From Lithodes maja (lineage: Eukaryota > Arthropoda > Malacostraca > Decapoda > Lithodidae): DNA of 64,000 nucleotides. Where the stretch lies: contig JBAKBP010007420.1 in NCBI GenBank assembly GCA_037953745.1, positions 36,162-100,161 on the forward strand, read 5' to 3'. Shown here piece by piece: positions 11,583-22,667 of the stretch. Position 1 is the first letter of the stretch. Every line of letters starts with the position of its first letter. The notes beneath the pieces are model-generated. The model did not search any database. It had not been told where the DNA came from and saw nothing but the letters and a program-made list of their open reading frames with translations. Both the position numbers and the translations under genes were made by a program.

Positions 11583-12060
11583 CCGTAGTTTTTATGAGTA
11601 ATTGAGGTAGGTTATTGTTATATTAGGCACTGATTATTCGTTATCACAGGTGTTTATTATACTTTGGCCATCTAATATTAGTTCGTGTGTCACTTTCACT
11701 TTGGTAAATATGCTTGAGAGAGTGTCACTTTCACTGATAATGCTCATTTTCACTTGATACGGTACATTTTATTAGTAATTGAGGTAGGTTATTGTTATAT
11801 TAGGCACTGATTATTCGTTATCACAGGTGTTTATTATACTTTGGCCATCTAATATTAGTTCGTGTGTCACTTTCACTTTGGTAAATATGCTTGAGAGAGT
11901 GTCACTTTCACTGATAATGCTCATTTTCAATTGATACGGTACATTTTATTAGTAATTGAGGTAGGGTATTGTTATATTAGGCACTGATTATTCGTTATCA
12001 CAGGTGTTTATTATACTTTGGCCATCTAATATTATGTCATGTGTCACTTTCACTTAGTTA
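11583..12060. repeat. 177-bp tandem repeat in the piggyBac 3' region
   Basis: About 2.7 units with a 177-bp period. The landmark 'attgaggtag' occurs at about 11601, 11778 and 11955, with 'tcactttcact' blocks between. It lies between the transposase stop and the left terminus. Confidence 0.85.
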
Positions 12061-12234
12061 TATGCTTTGTAAACGTTTTATATACAATTTATTGTGTCTT
12101 TTTTCACTTATTTATATATGTTTTCATAATACATGACTTTTTTATCACAATACACCTGTACATTGTTTTATTTCCACTTGTTGCCTATATACATACATAT
12201 TGTCAGTCTTTGGTACTTTCACTATGATTATTAG

Positions 12235-15176
12235 TTAGTACTCCTGCTTGCTGTGGTATTCAGCAAAGCACGGTAAAGCACATAGTGACAGCCGGCACTC
12301 CACACACTGCATGGTGGTCTTTTTCTGCTTCCTCGGCCTCACCTGGCTGTTCCAGCAGACATGGCACCGCCTTCTGCTAATGGTGACTCCATCTCGTTCC
12401 AGAGGCAGGTAACCGAGCTTGTGCACATTTACAAACTGTGCACCCTGCATGCGGTCCTGAACGGGGCGCCCAGGTTGTGCCACTGCCCTCTGTGGCATAG
12501 CATACCTGTCCAGGAGCTCCACCAACACCTGTTTTTGGAACCTCCGCAGGCTACTGAACTTCCTGGGTGTGCGCGGATTCCGAAGCCTGTAGATATTATA
12601 GGCATTCAGCATTGACATGTCCACCATGTGCAGAAAGAACTTTTTGTACCATCTGCACGAGGTACGCAGACAGTCGATGAAGCCTATCTGCATGTCGGAC
12701 TTGTCCACCAGCCTCATATTTATGTTGTAGTCAATTACAGCATCGGGCTTGGTCACCCTGACTTGGGTGCGGCGATCCACCTTGCCAGTCTCAACCATTT
12801 CCCCCTTGTGGACGGTGCTCAGGAGGTTGACCTTCCGCTGGTCGTGCCAGTGGATAGCCAGAATGGGTCCCGACTTCTTCTTGAAGACATCGCCTTTCTT
12901 GGTTTTAGGAGGGAAACTTGGCATGCCCTTCCTTTTTGCTCTAACTGTGCCTACAGTCCCCGTCTGGCGCTCATGGAGGTACTTTGAGAGAGTGGGGGAC
13001 GTGTAGTAGTTGTCCGTGTAGAGGACGTGATTCTTCTCGAAGTACCGGTTCATCATGGCTTGAACCACTGCTCCGCCAAAGCCAATGAGGGGGTCTATTG
13101 CCACGTCCCCTTCCTTCCCGCTGTAGACCAGGAAGTCCAGGACATAGCCAGTTTGGCAATCGCACAGCACAAAGAACTTTATACCAAAGCGATGTCTCTT
13201 TGAGGGGATGTACTGCCTGAAGCTCAGCTTTCCCCGGAACAGCACAAGAGACTCGTCAATACAGACGTTGCAGAAGGGCATGAAGTAGGACGTGAAACGT
13301 TCTCTCATCATCTCGTACAACGTCCTAATCTTCCACAGTTTGTCAGGGAGATGCATGTCGGTGTTGGTGACAAGATGGAGCGCTCCGAGGATGTCGAGGT
13401 ACCGGTCCCGAGAGATGTATTTCCCGAAGGCAGGGGTGGATATTAGATCTTTGGTGATCCAATAGTCAGCCAACCTGTGCTTCTTCACATGAGGCATTAG
13501 CATGGTGATTGCCAGGAACACCATGAACTCGGGATGAGTCACTGGGGTCCACCGCTTCATGTGGCCCTTGGTCACCTTGCCAAAAAAGTTAACCTGGACT
13601 TGGTAGTGCTTATTTGTCTCTTTTATGACAAAGTCAGTAACCTCCTTATCAAAAAATGCCTCAAAAAGCTCATGTGGTCGAGCATTGGGGCCTGCAGGAA
13701 AACTTGGGGTAACTCCTGGAGCATCCTGTACCTCATCAAAAGGGGTTACATCAGGGTCAATGACTTCATCAGCAGCCACATCCTGCCAGTTGAAAATATA
13801 AAATCCGTCCTTCTGGCGACGCTGACGAGGAGCTACAGCGGGGGCAGCACGCCCACGAACTTTGGCGGCGCGAACCCTAGGGCGGCCAGGAGCGCGACGG
13901 CGGCCAGCCAGGCGGCCAGGGCGGCCAGGAGCACGACGGCCCTGGGCAAAGCGTCTGGGTTGAGGGTCGTCGATGTCCATAAATTCGTCATCGTCGTTGT
14001 CGTCAGAGCCGTCATCTTGCCCTGACGGTGGACCCAGGTAATCATGGCCAGAGTCGTCTGTGAGGTGCCCTTCATCTTCAGAGCCCCCCTCATAATCTCG
14101 CGGGGAACGAATGATGCGTGGGCGGCGTGTAGGTCGGCGAGGTGGGGAAGGAGTTGGAGGTGAGGCTCTGTCATCTTCATGCAGAGGTTCGGGGCTCCTT
14201 GGCCTACGACGAGTCTTAGACAGCACTGGTTCAGTGTCTGTAGGTGCAGGTATGGATGCGAGGTCGAAAACATCATGAGGAACCTCTGTTGTAGGCTGGA
14301 GAGGTGGGGTGGACCCTGGGGAAACTTGCGGGGGCGTATGGCTTGGAGCGGCAGGGGTGGAAGCCGCAGGGGTGGAAGCCGCGGGAGCCTCGAACAAAGA
14401 GCGCCTACTTGTAGCTCCTTTTTTAACATATTTTCTCCCTTTTCCCTTTTCTTTAGTAGTACTGTAGTATGTCTCCTCTCGGGGGAAATAGGGGGTAAAT
14501 AGGCCGAAAGTGGGGGTTCCTCAACCCTAGGCAGTGCTGGTGGTGGTGGGGAAGAATGGCGGGAGCCTGGGGCAACTTGGGTGGCGTGGGTAGATAAGGA
14601 AGACAATGGCGGGTCAACCTCGGCCTCACGCGCAGCCTCACTGGCACCCTCACGCACTGCTCCCTCACCAAGTTTTAGGGCCTCTTTCCTGGCTGCCGCG
14701 GCCGCCTTCTTGAGAACTTGCTTCTTATAGAAACGTATCTTGAATGGGGATTTAGCTGGCGAAGGGCTAGGTGTCGTGTCACTCAACCTAAACTTGGCAG
14801 TCGACCTAGTGCTGTCCCATTCGCTCACTCTCACTACACTCTCATCACCTTGCACAACTATATCACGTTCAGTACTATCATCACTTTCATCGTCATGCTC
14901 AAATCCAATAAAAAGCGCGTCTCTTTCATGGATTTCGTCTAGATCGTCAACATCTTCACTATAGTGAGACTGATAAGACTCGGAGGTATCACTGCCCAAG
15001 TCATCAACACTATTTTGGCCTTCACCACGTTCATAACTCCTCAAAGCTATTTCAATACCTCCGGGAGTCAACGCATCTTTTACGTGCCTTTGCGTTAGGG
15101 CGCGACGAACATGAGCAGGCGTCGAAGGGAGCGTAGAATCGGACACAAGGGAATCACTTTTTGGGCTAGTATCCAT
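12235..15176 (-). CDS. piggyBac transposase, one frame break
   Basis: This is a DDE_Tnp_1_7 transposase. The C-terminal 700 residues are one open frame (to 12235), with catalytic Asp motifs NVCIDESLVLFRGK, VLYTDNYYTSP and NINMRLVDKSDM, and a Cys-rich tail (CHVC, CVEC, CALPCFAEYH) like the piggyBac C-terminal zinc-binding domain that contacts the end sequences. The N-terminal part is in another frame from ATG 15176 (MDTSPKSDSLVSD, context CCAACATGG), rich in acidic and Ser residues. The frames meet near 14400-14460, close to a run of six A (codons TTA AAA AAG, a -1 step). The simplest reading is a one-base indel, so this copy is probably inactive. The enzyme cuts and pastes at TTAA. Confidence 0.9.
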
Positions 15177-16389
15177 GTTGGCGGCAGGGTAGAGACTGGC
15201 GTACATGCTGTCTGGTGGCGTCGCCTAGCGACGCCTGGTGACCACGGAGCGAAATTTTTACGCGCGCCATTCGAAAGCACACACGCAAGCAATGGTACAG
15301 TGTTGTACCACCCGGGTTCCTCGGGCCAAAAAAAAATGGTACACACGTGTACCACCCGGGGTCGAAGGGTTAAAGGATATTACTTTTATTATATTATGTC
15401 AGAAAAACAATTAAATAAAACTAATTTAACCCTCGCCGAACAGCCATTTAAACCTTCCCGCCAATGCTGAATCTGGATGAATCATCAAATTCTCAGGATT
15501 TTGGCGCGCTTATAAATACGTAAAAAAATAGCTTAACCTAGGTTATATACATACCAGAGGCAGTACTCGGCATTATCTTGTGATGGGTGAAGACTAGAAC
15601 ACTGTACACATTAAGTGGTTATTGTGCGAGGTGGGAAATAAGACCGGCTGTTTTGTGATGCTACTGAGAACTGTTCGAATGCGGCGATGCAGTATCGGCA
15701 GCCATGGCTACGGTCTATTTACACTCGTTCAACAATTGATTATTGATTATGTATTCTGTATTAATATTGATTATTGATTATTGATTACCGATATATTTCA
15801 CCATTGTAAGCATTCCTATTTCACTGTCGACTGCTTTCATGCATCGTTTGAGACTCAGGAAATCAATAGAAACTTTCGTTAGGCCTGCACGCAAGGAGGA
15901 GTCACCTGACTTACAGACAATGTGTTTTTATTCTTGTTGGTTATAAGGACCATCCACAAAGACAATAAAACTTTCTCAAGTGCAGTTTTAAATGGTTATA
16001 TGCCATGAAATAATGCTATGGAGCTATGTAGGCCAGCCGGGCGGTACGGGGCAAATTCGATAATGAGCTATAGAGTCCAGCCGGGGAAGGAGGGTTAAGG
16101 ATCAAAGATAATTTATTTTGAAAGAACACAATTTATTTCATTTTTTTCAATTCTTGAACTAGTGCAAAGGTTTATTAGAGATATGCAAAATATTGTTGAT
16201 ATAGGTTACTAAATGTTTAAGAGGGTAAAAATGTTGGTAGTCTATTAAGATTAGCGCAAAATGTCTTATAATTACTTGGAATGTGATATTCTAATGAAAA
16301 AATCAATTTTGATTTTAATCAATTATTTTTGTCTTTGATTATAATCGATTAAAATCACTTGATTAAAATAGTTTGATTTTAATCATTCC

Positions 16390-19129
16390 GTGATGGTTAC
16401 GGAAGGAGAAATCTAGAAGGCAAATATATATTGGAGTCCTGCGTTGCACTCAACATGGTTGTGTGTAACACAAAGTTCAAGAAAAGACAGAGCCACCTGA
16501 TCACATATAACTCTGGGGTCTCCAGTAGCCAGATAGATTACTTCTTGGTTAACAGGAAAGACTGGAAACTAGTTCGAGATGTAAAGGTCATCCCGAGCGA
16601 AGAATGTATCCCCCAGCATAAGCTACTTGTGTGCGACATGAGCTTATACAGAGATCCTAAGCGCAAGAAGGTTTACATACCCAAAAGGAAAGTGTGGCTG
16701 CTGAAGGACAAGGAAGTTAGGGATACATAGGGATTCATAGTGAACTGGAGGAAATTAATAAAAATAAGGAAGCTAGGCCTAATGATGTAAATAGTCAATG
16801 GAACTCTTAAGCATAGCCTTATCGCTGCCACTGACAAAGTCTGTGGAAAACAAAGGGTCACCCCAGGAATAAGACCTCTTGGTGGTGGAACGATGAGGTA
16901 GAACATGCTGTGAAAGAGAAAAGGAGATGCTTCAAAGCATGGAAGAAAGGAGGCAGCAGGGAGGAATACCAGGCAGCTAAACGAACTGCCAAAAAGAGTT
17001 ATTTACAATGCTAAAACTCGCATTAAGGACCTGGTCCTCTAACAAGTGTGTAACACTGACAATCCCAATGGGATCTTCAACCTAGCTAGGCGAGTTAAAA
17101 ATGACAGTAGGGATATTATAGGTGAACAGTGTGTTAGAAATTATAATGGGAAGATTGCGTATGCAGAAAATGAAATCAGAGAAGCATGGAAGGTACACTA
17201 TGAACGATTGCTAAATGTAGAGTTTGAATGGGATAAGGAACAGCTAAGTATCGAAAAACCAATATCTGGGCCCCCTCCTTTGATAGCACCAGCTGTAGTG
17301 AGCGACGCAATCAATAAAATGAAGGACGGTAAAGCTCCAGGTTGCTCCGACATTGTCGCTGAGATGATAAAAGCCTCAGGGGAGATTGGTGTAAACTTAG
17401 TCACTGAGTTGATAAACACCATTATTAAAGATGAGAAAATCCCAGAGGATTGGCTCAAAAGTGTAATAGTAAATATATACAAAGGAAAAGGGGATGTGCT
17501 AGATAGAGGAAATTATAGGGGCCTGAAAATGCTTGACCAAATCATGAAGGTCTGTGAGAGAGTCCTTGAGGATTTGATCAGGCAAAGCATCTCTATTGAT
17601 GATATGCAGTTTGGTTTTATACCAGGACGTGGTACAACCGATGCTGTCTTCATAGTCAGGCAGATACAGGAAAGATACTTACTAAAAGGCAGGGATCTTT
17701 ATTTTGTGTTTGTAGACCTGGAGAAGGCCTTTGATAGGGTGCCTAGAGATGTTGTGCAGTGGGCTATGAGGAAACTTGGTGTGGAAGAGTGGCTGGTGCG
17801 TGTGATAATGAAGATGTATGAGGATTCGCGAAATGCGGTGAGGGTGAAGGGTGTACTGAGTGATGAGTTCGCAGTCCGTGTTGGAGTCCATCAGGGTTCA
17901 GTGTTAAGCCCCCTCCTCTTTATTATGGTCTTGGAGGCACTGTATAGAGTTTTTAGAGGCGGACTCCCGTTGGAACTGTTTTATGCAGACGATTTAGTCC
18001 TAATAGCTGACAGTATGCAGGATGCTGAGACCAAATTCAGAGAGTGGAGAGAGGGCATGGCGAGCAAGGGTTTAAGAGTCAATATTAACAAAACCAAGGT
18101 TATGCATTGTAGATTATGGCGAGCAAGGGTTTAAGAGTCAATATTAACAAAACCAAGGTTATGCATTGTAGATTGAGACGAGGCAATGTGGAAAAGAGCG
18201 GTGCATACCCATGTGCAGTGTGTGGAAAGGGAGTGGGCGTTAACTCAATTCATCATCTGTTTCTTAAATATTTATTGAATTTGACTTTTAAGTGAAAAGG
18301 CTTAAATAAATCAAAAAGACGATGTAGCATCTGTCGATGTTGGGTACACCATGGGAGTAAGCGCTGTATTAGAATAAAGGGGCCCCTGCCGAAGGTTAAA
18401 GTCAGAAATAGAGAAATTTGAGTGCGTAGTGTGCAAAGGCGAGCTTGTGTTAAGTGATGATCCTGTGGCTGTGAATTTTGGAAATGAGTCTTTGGAGCTG
18501 GTGAACAAGTTTTGTTACCTAGGAGATACCATCTCTGTCGGTGGTGGGGCCGAGGCTGCCACTGTTGCTAGAATTAGGTGTGGCCGGGGGAAGTTCAGAG
18601 AATTGATGCCAATCCTGACCATGAAAAGAATGCCTCTCCCCCTGAAGGGAAAGGTTTATGCCTCATGTGTTAGAAGTGCAATGACATATGCCTCAGAAAC
18701 ATGGGCCGTTAAAGTAGAGGATGTCAACAAAATGGAGCGTAATGAGATGAAAATGGTGAGATGGATGTGTGGGGCCAGGCTACAGGATAGAATAACAAAT
18801 GTTGAGCTGAGGAGACGTTTAGGTATAAAGAGTATTTGCAAGGTGATGCGTACAAGTAGACTGGGATGGTATGGACATTTGGAGAGAATGGATGAACAAA
18901 ATTGGGTGAAAAAATGCAGGTGTGTGATTGTGGAGGGAGCTGCACCAAGGGGTGGACCGAGGAAGACCTGGGATCGGACTATACGCGCCGATCTCAAATC
19001 CAAGAACTTGACAAGTTTATCAGTCCTTAACAGGGTTGCCTGGAACGCCGCCATTAGGACAAGAGACTGAAACTGCACTTATGTGTGGAACACACAGTCT
19101 TAAAATTTGATGTATGTATGAATGTATGT
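16390..19129 (+). mobile_element. RTE-like LINE with zinc finger, copy 1
   Basis: Inserted into the right terminus of the hAT MITE, with a 3' tail of TGTA/TGAA tetramers. Coding pieces: the endonuclease end at 16431-16730 (GVSSSQIDYFLVNRKDWK), an RT frame at 17046-18134 (VFVDLEKAFDRVPRD, VHQGSVLSPLLF, LFYADDLVLI) and a C-terminal part at 18429-19070 (MTYASETWAVKVED, GWYGHLERMDEQNW). A 59-bp tandem duplication (18057-18115, 18116-18174) and a roughly 70-bp insert near 18247-18317 break the frame. It is the same family as 55047-57387. Confidence 0.85.
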
Positions 19130-19144
19130 AACCCTGCCTTTAAT

Positions 19145-19430
19145 GCTTCCAAAACCCAATTTCTCCATCTATCTACCCGTCAGGATCTCCCTGCAGACTA
19201 TCCCTTATTCTTCAACAATACAAAAATCAATCCTTCATCTTCTCTCAATATTCTTGGCGTCTCTTTTTCTTCTGCTCTCAGTTGGAAGGACCATATTACC
19301 AGTCTTGCTAAGGCAGCCTCCCAGAAGCTGGGTGTGCTCAACCGCCTTAGGGGGTTCTTTACCCCTGCACAGTTTCTTGCTCTGTACAGGGGCATAGTGT
19401 GTCCTTGTATTGAGTATTGTTCACATGTGT
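19145..19430 (+). pseudogene. Jockey-like LINE J1, segment 2 (RT thumb)
   Basis: Continues segment 1 in register after the hAT target duplication: ASKTQFLHLSTRQDLPADY, then SLNILGVSFSSALSWKDHI and CPCIEYCSHV. It stops where the minus-strand CR1-like LINE begins. Confidence 0.85.
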
Positions 19431-19586
19431 ATTTACCTATTTGTATTTACCTATTTGTAGTTTACAGGAATTGAGCAGCGCTCGTGTTGTCCTGTCTTAG
19501 TTACTTTATAATCAATCCATTTTACTTAGACAAGTATCGTAATGGATATTCCCAGTTCCCAGTATTTTGGACTAACATATCATAAC

Positions 19587-22500
19587 TTATGTTGCCCTAT
19601 TTCCATATTTACTTTTATCCAACCTAGATTTGAACATGTTAATGTTCCTCGCTCTCACCACCTCCTCCTCCAAGTTGTTCCAAGTCTCTATACTCCTATA
19701 TGGGAAGCTGAATTTCTTTGTGTCCTTACGACATCTGCCCTTCCTCAGCTTAAACTCGTGCCCTCTTGTCCTTCCATTATCCCTCACGAATAGATCTTCC
19801 CTATCTACTCGTTCCAAACTTTTTACTCCCTTGAACATCGTTATTAAGTCGCCTCGTTCCCTTCTCTCTTTCAAGGTAGGCAGTTGTAGTGTCTTAAGTC
19901 TTTCCTCATATGTCAACTCCTTCAATCTTGGGATCATCTTCGTTGCTATCCTTTGGACTTTCTCTAATTTGTTTATATGTTTTTTCAAATGTGGTGACCA
20001 TATCACTGCTGCATATTCTAATCTTGGTCTTATCATAGTCATTATCAATTTTCTTAACATTTCTTCATCCAAATAGTTAAATGCCACTCTCATATTGGTT
20101 ATTATTCCATATGCTCCTCCAATGATCATGTTAATATGCTTCTCCGGGGATAGATCATCTTGTATTATCACTCCAAGGTCCTTCTCATGCCGTGTTTTGC
20201 CGATTATTTCAGTTCCTAATTTGTACACCCAGCTTGGCCTTATCTCACTTGTTCCCACTTCCAAAACATGACACTTTTCTGCATTGAAACTCATTTTCCA
20301 GGTTTGGCTCCATCTGTGCAACTCATCTAGGTCCTTTTGAAGATCCTGACAACTTTCTATACAGGTGACATTCTTCATGATCTTAGCGTCATCCGCAAAC
20401 ATATTCATATGACTATTCAAGTTTTCTGGCATGTCGTTTACATAAAGTAGGAACATTATCGGACCCAACACTGATCCCTGTGGTACTCCGCTCGTCACAC
20501 TCCTCCACTGTGAATATTCGTCTCGTATCGTGGTCCTCATTTCTCTTCCTATTAAAAAGTTTTCCATCCATTTTAACATCCTACCATGTACACCTCCAAC
20601 AACCTGCAATTTCCACAATAACCTTTTGTGAGGCACCCTGTCAAAGGCCTTTTTCAGGTCCAGGTAAACACAGTCAACCCATCCCTCTCTCTCCTGTGTA
20701 ACATCTACAACTCTGCTATAAAAGCTTAATAAATTAGATACACAAGATCTCCCTTCCCTGAATCCAAATTGTTTCTCGCTAAGCACCCCCTGTCCCTCAA
20801 TGAAGTGTGTCCACTTTTTCCTTATAATTTTCTCACAAATTTTACAAACAATGCTGGTGAGGGACACCGGTCTGTAGTTAAGCGGATTTTCTCTGTCTCC
20901 TCCTTTGTAAATTGGTACTATGTTAGCTCTCTTCCATTCCACTGGCAGGTCTCCCTCATTCAGTGAAGATTTGATGATTTCATAGATTGGTTCCACTAAC
21001 TCTTCCGCACATTCTTTGAGGATCCATCCAGCCACTCCATCTGGTCCCATTGATTTCCTCACGTCCAAATCCTGCATCAATTTCAGCACTTCACTTTTTG
21101 TCACTTTCATTTCAGGCATCTGTGGTGTTCTCATTTCTCTATTAGGTTCTATAAACTCCTCCTCTTTTACAAACACTGACTGAAGCTTTTCATTCATAAC
21201 TTCACACAATTCTTTATCTTTCTCATAGCTGTTTGTTCCAACTCTTAGTCTGACAATACCTTCTTTTGTTTTTATTTTTCCATTTACAAATCTATAAAAT
21301 AGTTTTGGCTCATTTTTGCACTTCTCTACAATATTCCTTTCATATTTATATTGTTCCTCGCGTCGTATCTTTACGTATTCATTTCTTTTCTCCTTGTACT
21401 TATTCCAGTTATTTTCACTATGTCTCTTCCGTGCTATATTCCAGGCTCGGTTTCTTCTATCCTGTGCCTTACTACATCTTATATTAAACCATTCTTTTTC
21501 CTTCTTTACCCCTGATTGGAACCTTGGGACATATTTATGTATCCCTTCTTCATATACTTTCAGGAAAAGTCTATATTTGTCTTGAACCATTTCCAGGCTT
21601 TCTAGTTCCTTCCAATTTATACTTTGGAAATAATGTTTCAATGATTTAAAATCAGTTTTAGCATAATTGTATCTATTTATTTTATGTCCTTCCTTTCTCT
21701 CCTCATTTTTCCCCAAATCCATCTCCATTTCTAATATCTTGTGATCACTTTTTCCCAAGGGACAACGATAATTTATCTTTCTAACATCATGTGGATCACT
21801 GGTGAAGACTAGGTCTAGCCTGGATGGTTCATCCATCCCTCTGATTCGTGTGTTTTCTCTAACATGTTGTGTTAACATGTTTTCTGTTACTAGATTCAAT
21901 AATTTACTGCCCCAAGATTCATTATTATTTCCCGCATCTAACCCTTCCCAATTGACTTCCTTACAATTGAAATCACCTGTTAATAATAATTTATTTCTCC
22001 TATTAAAAAGTATTTTTAGTGCATCTAGAGATTCCGTGATTAGTTGATCATATTTATCCCGCTTCCATGCTCTAGTTTGTGGTGGTATATAAGCCACTGC
22101 TATATCAGTTGCTTTGTTGTCCTTGTCTTTTATTGTCACTGCTATAATTTCTGATCTATTATTGCCTAGGTTAATCTCACTTGCTTCTATATTTCTGTCA
22201 GTCATTATTAACACTCCACCGCCCACTTTTCCTTCTCTATCTTTTCTCCACACATTGTACCCTTCCCATCCCAACACTCCCAATTCAGTACCACCTCTCA
22301 ACTTTGTTTCTGCTAAGCACATAATATGTGGTTTATATTTCTCAATATAGTCATTCAATTCTAATTTCTTAGACAGCAAGCCATCCACATTACTATACAT
22401 CAGCTTCATTTCCCCCCTTCTTACACCTTTCTTTTTTTCTCTTTCCCTAATATTCCCAGACTCTACTCCCCCCCCGCTTCCACTCCACCTTCTCTCCCTT

Positions 22501-22667
22501 GCTCCCCCGTGCTCTCCACCTGCCCTGTTCCTCTCACTTGTTCCTGGTTTACACCAGTCTCTCCCTCCTGTCCTTCGGTACTGGTACTCGCTTCCCCTGT
22601 CCGACCGTTCATCCCTAAGTTCTCTGTTTGCCCCTCCGTCTTCCTCTGTGGGCTTTTGATGAACCAT
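19587..22667 (-). CDS. CR1-group LINE ORF2: endonuclease and reverse transcriptase
   Basis: From the first ATG (22667) the frame runs about 1,026 codons without a stop. The N-terminal AP-endonuclease shows MYSNVDGLLSKKLELND, CLAETKL, LLTGDFNCKEVNWEG and PLGKSDHKILE. The RT shows SMGPDGVAGWILKECAEEL, NPLNYRPVSLTSIVCK, KQFGFREGRSC, VYLDLKKAFDRVPHKRLLWK, TSGVPQGSVLGPIMFLLYVN and the catalytic MNMFADDAKIM. It nicks DNA and performs target-primed reverse transcription. The open frame continues upstream of the ATG through the T-run at 22699-22706, so expression by -1 frameshifting from ORF1 is also possible. Confidence 0.9.
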   Translation of the reverse strand: MVHQKPTEEDGGANRELRDERSDRGSEYQYRRTGGRDWCKPGTSERNRAGGEHGGARERRWSGSGGGVESGNIREREKKKGVRRGEMKLMYSNVDGLLSKKLELNDYIEKYKPHIMCLAETKLRGGTELGVLGWEGYNVWRKDREGKVGGGVLIMTDRNIEASEINLGNNRSEIIAVTIKDKDNKATDIAVAYIPPQTRAWKRDKYDQLITESLDALKILFNRRNKLLLTGDFNCKEVNWEGLDAGNNNESWGSKLLNLVTENMLTQHVRENTRIRGMDEPSRLDLVFTSDPHDVRKINYRCPLGKSDHKILEMEMDLGKNEERKEGHKINRYNYAKTDFKSLKHYFQSINWKELESLEMVQDKYRLFLKVYEEGIHKYVPRFQSGVKKEKEWFNIRCSKAQDRRNRAWNIARKRHSENNWNKYKEKRNEYVKIRREEQYKYERNIVEKCKNEPKLFYRFVNGKIKTKEGIVRLRVGTNSYEKDKELCEVMNEKLQSVFVKEEEFIEPNREMRTPQMPEMKVTKSEVLKLMQDLDVRKSMGPDGVAGWILKECAEELVEPIYEIIKSSLNEGDLPVEWKRANIVPIYKGGDRENPLNYRPVSLTSIVCKICEKIIRKKWTHFIEGQGVLSEKQFGFREGRSCVSNLLSFYSRVVDVTQEREGWVDCVYLDLKKAFDRVPHKRLLWKLQVVGGVHGRMLKWMENFLIGREMRTTIRDEYSQWRSVTSGVPQGSVLGPIMFLLYVNDMPENLNSHMNMFADDAKIMKNVTCIESCQDLQKDLDELHRWSQTWKMSFNAEKCHVLEVGTSEIRPSWVYKLGTEIIGKTRHEKDLGVIIQDDLSPEKHINMIIGGAYGIITNMRVAFNYLDEEMLRKLIMTMIRPRLEYAAVIWSPHLKKHINKLEKVQRIATKMIPRLKELTYEERLKTLQLPTLKERRERGDLITMFKGVKSLERVDREDLFVRDNGRTRGHEFKLRKGRCRKDTKKFSFPYRSIETWNNLEEEVVRARNINMFKSRLDKSKYGNRAT

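Larger units (their letters stand above)
11161..16098. mobile_element. autonomous-type piggyBac transposon
   Basis: TTAA lies at both ends (11161-11164 and 16095-16098). Terminal inverted repeats are TTAACCCTCC-aa-CCCCGGCT on the left and TTAACCCTCC-tt-CCCCGGCT on the right (reverse complement). It encodes a piggyBac transposase on the minus strand. A second end-like sequence, TTAACCCTTCGACCCCGGG (reverse complement), occurs at 15350-15371, and another TTAACCCTCGCC near 15426, so the right part (15372-16098) might be a second related element. Confidence 0.88.
10984..19136. mobile_element. hAT-type MITE carrying two nested elements
   Basis: An 8-bp target duplication CCTTTAAT lies at 10976-10983 and 19137-19144. 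The left terminus is CAGGGTTGG (10984-10992). The right terminus CCAACCCTG is split by an insertion: 'cc' at 16388-16389 and 'aaccctg' at 19130-19136. Without its inserts (piggyBac 11161-16098 and RTE-like 16390-19129) the element is about 475 bp, AT-rich, with repeated 'ttgattttaatcaa' motifs and no gene. An 8-bp duplication plus a CAGGG terminus is diagnostic for hAT. Confidence 0.85.

Noticed and set aside
12628..12987. Plus-strand frame across the piggyBac gene
   Set aside because: Antisense shadow of the transposase.
13833..14400. Continuation of the piggyBac N-terminal frame
   Set aside because: Composition becomes random-like (Leu/Pro runs) where the other frame carries the acidic and Arg-rich linker leading into the transposase domain.
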